Shown here: positions 5,091-9,342 of the stretch, one piece after another
Position numbering within the stretch: position 1 is the stretch's first letter
Layout: each line of letters starts with the position of its first letter
NCBI GenBank assembly: GCA_028825345.1
Contig: JAPKAJ010000084.1
Span: forward strand, 1-9,342
Source: Arenicellales bacterium
GTDB taxonomy: Bacteria; Pseudomonadota; Gammaproteobacteria; Arenicellales; UBA868
Direction: 5' to 3'
Length of the DNA: 9,342 bases
Notes under the pieces: generated by a model
What the model was told of the DNA's origin: nothing
Databases searched by the model: none
What the model saw: the letters and a program-made list of their open reading frames with translations, nothing else
Made by a program: the position numbers and the translations under genes

Positions 5091-6452
5091 TCAGGCGACC
5101 GGCGGCAATCCCGCAAGCGCCATGGCCACTTCCGATTCATCATAAGCGTAATCCTGCAGTTTGCCGGCGTTGTAGTCGGTATAGGCCTGCATATCGAAGT
5201 AACCGTGGCCGCACAGGTTAAACAATATGGTGCGTGATTGGCCTTCTTCCTTACAGCGCATAGCCTCGGTGATTGCCCCCTTGACTGCGTGGTTAGCCTC
5301 TGGGGCAGGTACGATGCCCTCGGCTCGGGCAAAGGTCACCCCGGCGTCGAAGCACTCGGTCTGACTGTAGGCCGTTGGTGTGACTTCACCCAGATCCACC
5401 AGTTGGCTGACCAGCGGTGCCATGCCGTGGTAACGCAAGCCACCGGCGTGCGAGGCGGGTGGCACGAAGGAGGAACCGAGGGTGTGCATTTTCACCAGTG
5501 GGGTGAGGTTGCCGGTGTCACCGAAGTCATAGGCGTACTTGCCCTTGGTCAGCGAGGGACAGTTAGCCGGTTCTACCGCAATGACCCGTACGTCCTGCTC
5601 GCCGCGCAGTTTGGCACCGATGAAGGGGAAGCTCAGGCCGGCAAAGTTGCTGCCACCACCGGTACAGCCGACCACGATGTCCGGGTAGTCGTCGGCCAGT
5701 TCCATCTGGCGCATGGCTTCTTGTCCAACCACTGTCTGGTGTAGCAATACATGATTGAGCACGCTGCCCAGTGCGTACTTGGTGTCGTCGCGCTGGGCTG
5801 CCAGTTCCACGGCCTCGCTGATGGCGATGCCCAGACTGCCGCTGCTATCGGGGTTTTCGGCCAGGATCTTCTTGCCCGACTCGGTCAGGTTACTTGGACT
5901 GGCATGGCAGGTCGCGCCGAAGGTTTCCATAAAGGCGCGGCGGTAGGGCTTCTGGTCATAACTCACCCGCACCATGAACACTTCGATCTCAAGGCCGAAA
6001 AAAGCCCCAGCCAGGGCCAGCGATGAGCCCCACTGCCCGGCGCCGGTCTCGGTGGCGATGCGCTTGACGCCTTCTTCCTTACAGTAAAAGGCCTGCGCGA
6101 TTGCCGTGTTAGGTTTGTGGCTGCCGGCCGGGCTGACGCCCTCGTATTTGTAGTAGATGCGGGCCGGGGTATCCAGCGCTTTTTCCAGGCGTCGCGCCCG
6201 GAACAGGGGGCTGGGCCGCCACTGGCGGTAGATGTCACGCACCGGATCGGGAATATCAATGGTGCGCTCGCCGCTGACCTCCTGCATGATCGCAGCCATG
6301 GAGAAAAGGGGTGCTAGATCGTCCGGTCCCACCGGCTGACCGGTACCCGGATGCAGCACCGGCGGTGGTGGCACGGGCAGGTCAGAGACGATGTTGTACC
6401 ATGACTTGGGGATATCTTCTTCGTCTAGCACAAACTTGATCTTGTCTGACAT
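5091..6452 (-). CDS. trpB2: TrpB2-type tryptophan synthase beta-like PLP enzyme
   Basis: This 453-residue fold-type II PLP enzyme matches the TrpB2 group, which is longer than ordinary TrpB (about 400). Landmarks are RPSPLFRARRLE (79-90), the Schiff-base lysine Lys113 in GSHKPNTA (110-117), ETGAGQWG (135-142), and the phosphate-binding GGGSN (265-269). TrpB makes tryptophan from indole and serine with TrpA. TrpB2 proteins often lack the TrpA interaction surface and may salvage indole or act on phosphoserine or other substrates. No trpA or other trp gene is in the window, so a role in the main pathway is not implied. The start is ATG 6452 with GAGGA (6464-6460) 7 nt upstream. Family is confident; physiological substrate is open. 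Confidence 0.9.
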   Translation of the reverse strand: MSDKIKFVLDEEDIPKSWYNIVSDLPVPPPPVLHPGTGQPVGPDDLAPLFSMAAIMQEVSGERTIDIPDPVRDIYRQWRPSPLFRARRLEKALDTPARIYYKYEGVSPAGSHKPNTAIAQAFYCKEEGVKRIATETGAGQWGSSLALAGAFFGLEIEVFMVRVSYDQKPYRRAFMETFGATCHASPSNLTESGKKILAENPDSSGSLGIAISEAVELAAQRDDTKYALGSVLNHVLLHQTVVGQEAMRQMELADDYPDIVVGCTGGGSNFAGLSFPFIGAKLRGEQDVRVIAVEPANCPSLTKGKYAYDFGDTGNLTPLVKMHTLGSSFVPPASHAGGLRYHGMAPLVSQLVDLGEVTPTAYSQTECFDAGVTFARAEGIVPAPEANHAVKGAITEAMRCKEEGQSRTILFNLCGHGYFDMQAYTDYNAGKLQDYAYDESEVAMALAGLPPVA

Positions 6453-6467
6453 GGTGTTTTCCTCGGG

Positions 6468-6488
6468 TAGATAGATAAATAGATAGAT
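6468..6488 (-). repeat. tandem TAGA tetranucleotide repeat upstream of trpB2
   Basis: Five tandem tetranucleotides (TAGA TAGA TAAA TAGA TAGA, plus a trailing T) lie in the 5' leader of the TrpB2 gene, ending 15 nt before its ATG and just upstream of the ribosome site. Such a tract can gain or lose units by slippage, which would alter leader length. The central unit is imperfect, which should stabilise it. Confidence 0.8.
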
Positions 6489-6654
6489 CGGGTTGGGAAG
6501 ATGCAGGGTAAATGTTTTGCTACGGAGCGTGCCAGCCTGGCGCCAGTAAAAGGTCGTTGCGGACGCACGATTGTCCGTATCGACAGAGCCTATCTTAGAA
6601 CATTAAAACCAGTGCGTGTTTAAGGCTCTTGCCACTTGCTGGGTATGATAGGGC

Positions 6655-7725
6655 CTACCAGTAATACCCCAGGCCAAATTTGAAAGTCTGATCGAGTGCT
6701 TCAACGTCGGCAGAAGCCCCGGAGTCATACTCCAGCTTTACTTCTGCGTTAAGAGCTATTTTGGAAAGCAGGGGAACCGTGATACCAACTCTGGTGTTAA
6801 CCACGATGTCGGTATTGTCTTCAAGATTCCAAACTCCAATCTGATTTAGGTAGCTCTGCGTGCTCTGACCGAGAACATTGCTCTTCATATCGAGGTTCCA
6901 GCTGAATCCAAAATACTGTTCCTTCTCCAAGTCGGTACGATCATCCGATACATATGCCAGCCCCGGCTCTGTTGAAAAACTGAATTTGGGTGTTGAGCGC
7001 CACTGTTTTCCGTAATAACCACTGAGCATAAGGCGCTGTTTAAGATGTGCAAATTCGTCAGCCTCAAGGTAAAGGTTAGCTCCCATGTAGGCATTGTTGG
7101 TAAGAAAGCGATCAGATTTGCCGATGACCGTGTAGTCATCCGATGTTTTTACCTCATTGGAGGCGCCAGCGTCGGCATAGTCCAGCTCGCCGCTGGCGCG
7201 CAGCGTGTAGCGGGTCGTCAGGCTTTCCCAGACCGAATCCAGAGCATAGTCCAGCTCGTTTTTGTTGGTATTGCCTGATTGCACTTCCCACGCCAGGGTC
7301 AGGTTACCGGTCCAGCGGTAGCCTTGGCCAAGCATCCAGGGTTTAGGGTTGATCTTGTCGATATCTGCCAGTGTGTAACTCTGCGCGCCGCTGGCGGTCA
7401 TCACGACAAACTGGCCCTGGCTTAGTTTCAGCGAGGGTGCGCGGATGACCCGATCATCCGAGAGTTTAAGCACGATGGGTTGGTGGGACTCGATTGCGAC
7501 AACTTTTTCAAAAGGGATAGACAGTTTCCCCGCAGCGTTGGACTCAAAGACAATCTGATCGGAAGAGCCTCCTAGGAGTTGCCCCGAAATGACAGAGCCG
7601 TCAACGAGTTCAATGGTGTTTGCCGGGAAATCTGCCTGACTTTGCGCCCAAGCACTCGTGCAAAGGCCAAGGGTGATTATGGCGAGCAATGTTTTTTCTA
7701 ACAAATAAGAAATACGTTTCATCAT
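6655..7725 (-). CDS. DUF481-family outer-membrane beta-barrel protein
   Basis: The protein opens with a signal peptide: MMKR, a hydrophobic core LLAIITLGL, and a probable signal peptidase I cut after TSAWA, before QSQADF. About 30-125 holds a repeated beta-rich domain of the type ELVDGSVISGQLLGG...IVFES...LSIPF. The rest (about 135-356) alternates polar and aromatic residues in barrel-like strands and ends FGLGYYW, with the terminal aromatic residue typical of barrels assembled by BAM. DUF481 proteins (E. coli YdiY is one) have no settled function. I prefer the ATG at 7725 (356 residues) to a TTG at 7731; a further ATG follows at 7722, and none has a strong ribosome site. It has its own promoter at 7798-7826. 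No clear terminator is seen in the 202 bp before the TrpB2 gene. Confidence 0.82.
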   Translation of the reverse strand: MMKRISYLLEKTLLAIITLGLCTSAWAQSQADFPANTIELVDGSVISGQLLGGSSDQIVFESNAAGKLSIPFEKVVAIESHQPIVLKLSDDRVIRAPSLKLSQGQFVVMTASGAQSYTLADIDKINPKPWMLGQGYRWTGNLTLAWEVQSGNTNKNELDYALDSVWESLTTRYTLRASGELDYADAGASNEVKTSDDYTVIGKSDRFLTNNAYMGANLYLEADEFAHLKQRLMLSGYYGKQWRSTPKFSFSTEPGLAYVSDDRTDLEKEQYFGFSWNLDMKSNVLGQSTQSYLNQIGVWNLEDNTDIVVNTRVGITVPLLSKIALNAEVKLEYDSGASADVEALDQTFKFGLGYYW

Positions 7726-7797
7726 TGTCAAACATAAAGAGTCAAGTGAGAGAGAACGCGCTGCCCGGCAGCCGATTTTGAGAGCAAACTGCAGACG

Positions 7798-7826
7798 ATT
7801 ATAGACAGGCTTCGTCTCACAGTGAA
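7798..7826 (-). promoter_or_regulatory. sigma70-type promoter for the DUF481 gene
   Basis: A perfect -10 box TATAAT (7803-7798 on the minus strand) is preceded after 17 bp by TTCACT (7826-7821), a four-of-six match to the -35 consensus. Transcription would begin near 7790, giving a leader of about 65 nt. That leader contains a GC-rich hairpin, GCTGC/GCAGC, at 7760-7772. The -35 overlaps the stop codon region of the upstream DUF123 gene, so the barrel gene can be expressed separately from its neighbours. Confidence 0.7.
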
Positions 7827-8260
7827 GAGATCGGCCCTAGGGTCTGCCGAGCTTTTTGCACCTTCTCCAAAGAGCGCGCCCAGATGAGATGACTGCGACA
7901 GAGGCAGCCTGAAGCGCCAAATCCTGCAAGCGGGACGATGACGCCATCGTGTGACAGCAGTAATTGTGCCCAGCGATGCTCCAGTTCGCGCCCGGCGCAC
8001 CGGTACCAGATCTGGCGTATTGGGCAATGATCGAGCAGGGTATCGATATGCCAGTGCCTGCGTTTGGTTGCGCGCAGGTGTCGGCCGAGGCGCCCCCGAA
8101 GGCCACCCGGGCCAAAGGCCGAACCCACATACAGGTACCAGCCACGGCGCAGGCGCATGAGGTCCAGCGCACCGACTGCAATTGAAGCCGATCTTTGGCA
8201 ACGAAGCACCAGCACATATGTGCCCGGTGTACGCGGAAGCTGCGAAGGATTGAGCGTCAG
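7817..8260 (-). CDS. DUF123/GIY-YIG-like nuclease-family protein, probable CTG start
   Basis: The protein shows the DUF123 signature: GWYLYVGSAFGPGGL, then RLGRHLR and RRHWHIDTLL, and near the end GFGASGCLCRSHL, with the cysteines usual there. DUF123 is a small GIY-YIG-like domain, found alone in bacteria and fused to endonuclease III in some archaea; activity is presumed nucleic-acid related but not established. The usual starts give only a GTG at 8215 (132 residues), which cuts off conserved-looking N-terminal residues PGTYVLVLR. In frame upstream, before a stop at 8275-8273, the only near-cognate start is CTG at 8260-8258, which overlaps the glutaredoxin TGA as CTGA and gives 147 residues. 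Either start is possible. The gene is in an operon with the glutaredoxin. Confidence 0.75.
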   Translation of the reverse strand: MTLNPSQLPRTPGTYVLVLRCQRSASIAVGALDLMRLRRGWYLYVGSAFGPGGLRGRLGRHLRATKRRHWHIDTLLDHCPIRQIWYRCAGRELEHRWAQLLLSHDGVIVPLAGFGASGCLCRSHLIWARSLEKVQKARQTLGPISSL

Positions 8261-8532
8261 GACTCTAGTGTTTCACGATAGTGAGAAAGGTATTGAATGA
8301 TATCGCGCGACTCACCCATCCATTCGCTTTTTCCATCGGCAGACTGTCGACGCAGCACCGGCACCGTGGCGCGCCCGCGCGCTTGCATCAGCTCGGTTTG
8401 CCATTGGGGGTCATCCCAGATATTGCGTTCTTCCAGAGTCAGCCCAAGCTGCGCAACAGCACGCTTGACCATAGTGCAGTAGCCGCACCAGTTGCGGGTA
8501 TAGAGGATCAGTTTTTCGTCACCCGCCTTCAT
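8257..8532 (-). CDS. glutaredoxin
   Basis: This 91-residue thioredoxin-fold protein has a dithiol active site CGYC (16-19) after a strand LILYTRNW. It has the cis-proline in TVPV (Pro58) and a glutathione-site segment WMGESRDI (71-78). Length and motifs fit a small cytoplasmic glutaredoxin that reduces protein disulfides or glutathione mixed disulfides at the expense of glutathione. Trp71-Met72-Gly73 stands where many glutaredoxins have GG, a minor variation. The ribosome site before ATG 8532 is weak. It lies 65 bp downstream of the permease gene and its stop overlaps the proposed start of the DUF123 gene, suggesting a three-gene transcript. Confidence 0.88.
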   Translation of the reverse strand: MKAGDEKLILYTRNWCGYCTMVKRAVAQLGLTLEERNIWDDPQWQTELMQARGRATVPVLRRQSADGKSEWMGESRDIIQYLSHYRETLES

Positions 8533-8597
8533 CTTGGTTACTGTAGTAGGAGCGTTTTAGACCAGGGCTTACCAGGGGCGCGAAGACACATCTGCGA

Positions 8598-9342
8598 TCA
8601 TGCCCGTAGCCCCCGGCTTCGTGCCAGCAGGTACAGACTGGCAATAAACAAACAGGCGATAAAAAAAAGAATCATGCCGTAAGAGACGAGCAGGCTTACA
8701 TCGCTGATCCCCAAAAAACCGAATCGAAAGGCGTTGACCATGTAGAGAATCGGGTTAGCCATCGATACCTGTTGCCAGAAATCCGAGAGCAAATGTATCG
8801 AGTAGAACACCCCACCCAAGTAAGTCAGTGGCAACAGCACAAAGGTCGGGATGATGGAAACGTCATCAAACGTCTTGGCGAAGATAGCGTTCATAAGGCC
8901 ACACAGTGAGAACAGAATTGCGGTCAGCATCACGATGCTGAACAGTACTGCGAGGCTGTGGATCTGCAGGTCCGAAAAAAAAAGTGAAACACCGGTCACA
9001 ATCAGGCCAACCAATGCACCACGGGCAACACCACCGGTAATGTAGGCCAGCAGAATAATGACGATGGGCGTGGGTGAGACCAGCAACTCTTCTATTGACT
9101 TGCCCCACTTTGCGCCGAAAAAAGAGCCCACCACATTCTGGTAGCTGGCGTTGATCACGGACATCAGGATCAGGCCTGGCACCAGAAAATCCATGTAGTC
9201 AAAGCCATCCATTTGACCGATACGTTTGCCGATCAGACTGCCGAATATCACGAAGTACAGCAAGGTCGAGATCGCTGGTGGTACCAGTGTCTGTTGCCAG
9301 ATGCGCAAAAAGCGGGTGATCTCCTTGGTTACGATTGTGACA
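8598..9342 (-). CDS. yadH: ABC-2 type transporter permease, YadH-like (5' end outside window)
   Basis: The frame is open to the right edge of the window. Its first visible residues are VTIVTKEITRFLRIWQQTLVPP, continuing FVIFGSLIG, FLVPGLILMSVI, SFFGAKWGKSIEELLVSP, GLMNAIFAKTFDDVS, and LTYLGGVFYS. These follow E. coli YadH closely in my recollection, and the length suggests only about ten N-terminal residues are missing. About 247 residues are visible, with six probable membrane helices. It would be the inner-membrane half of an exporter; the ATPase partner (YadG in E. coli) is expected just beyond the window edge. The TTG at 9308 is internal, not a start. What it exports is unknown. Confidence 0.9.
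   Translation of the reverse strand, partial: VTIVTKEITRFLRIWQQTLVPPAISTLLYFVIFGSLIGKRIGQMDGFDYMDFLVPGLILMSVINASYQNVVGSFFGAKWGKSIEELLVSPTPIVIILLAYITGGVARGALVGLIVTGVSLFFSDLQIHSLAVLFSIVMLTAILFSLCGLMNAIFAKTFDDVSIIPTFVLLPLTYLGGVFYSIHLLSDFWQQVSMANPILYMVNAFRFGFLGISDVSLLVSYGMILFFIACLFIASLYLLARSRGLRA

Noticed and set aside
5238..5744. A 168-codon plus-strand open frame.
   Set aside because: It is a shadow of the TrpB2 gene on the opposite strand; the TrpB2 frame has all catalytic motifs.
7728..8201. A 157-codon minus-strand open frame.
   Set aside because: It is out of frame with the DUF123 gene, whose signature motifs are clear, and it runs over the DUF481 promoter; its Pro- and Arg-rich composition looks non-coding.
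1..9342. Mobile element, CRISPR, prophage or defence system.
   Set aside because: I found no transposase, integrase, spaced repeats, phage structural genes or defence effectors; the only duplication is that of the dksA-like 5' region.

Overview
The window looks like chromosomal DNA from a gammaproteobacterium of moderate G+C. The evidence is a close YadH-type ABC-2 permease, a short DksA/TraR zinc-finger protein, a DUF481 outer-membrane barrel with a classical signal peptide, and dense gene packing. No rRNA, tRNA, CRISPR array, transposase or phage gene is visible.

Layout. The plus strand carries only the left end: the last 35 codons of an unidentified gene (1-108) and, 34 bp later, an alpha/beta hydrolase (143-1177). 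Everything else is on the minus strand. Reading right to left, the order is a YadH-like permease cut by the window edge, a glutaredoxin, a DUF123/GIY-YIG-like protein, a DUF481 barrel protein with its own sigma70-type promoter, a TrpB2-type PLP enzyme, and a PuuD-like membrane protein ending at a strong intrinsic terminator. Then comes a 447-bp stretch without an intact gene, followed by a PrpF/methylitaconate-isomerase-family protein, a PEP mutase/isocitrate-lyase-superfamily lyase, and the DksA-like gene, which converges on the hydrolase.

Most interesting region. The prpF-like and lyase genes overlap by ATGA and are probably a translationally coupled catabolic pair: a double-bond isomerase plus a C-C lyase for a branched di- or tricarboxylate. 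The gap upstream of them holds two gene remnants. One is a decayed 5' copy of the DksA-like gene, including its upstream block at exactly the same distance from the ATG. The other looks like the end of a GntR-family regulator. The isomerase/lyase cassette therefore lies between an intact and a broken copy of one gene in direct orientation, as expected if it was inserted next to dksA and then lost its regulator.

Other notable points: the DUF123 gene seems to lack an ATG/GTG/TTG start for its conserved N-terminus and may use a CTG overlapping the glutaredoxin stop; the PuuD-like protein has only the membrane domain; and the TrpB2 enzyme has no trpA beside it. All family assignments are from reading the sequence and memory of the families; no database search was run.
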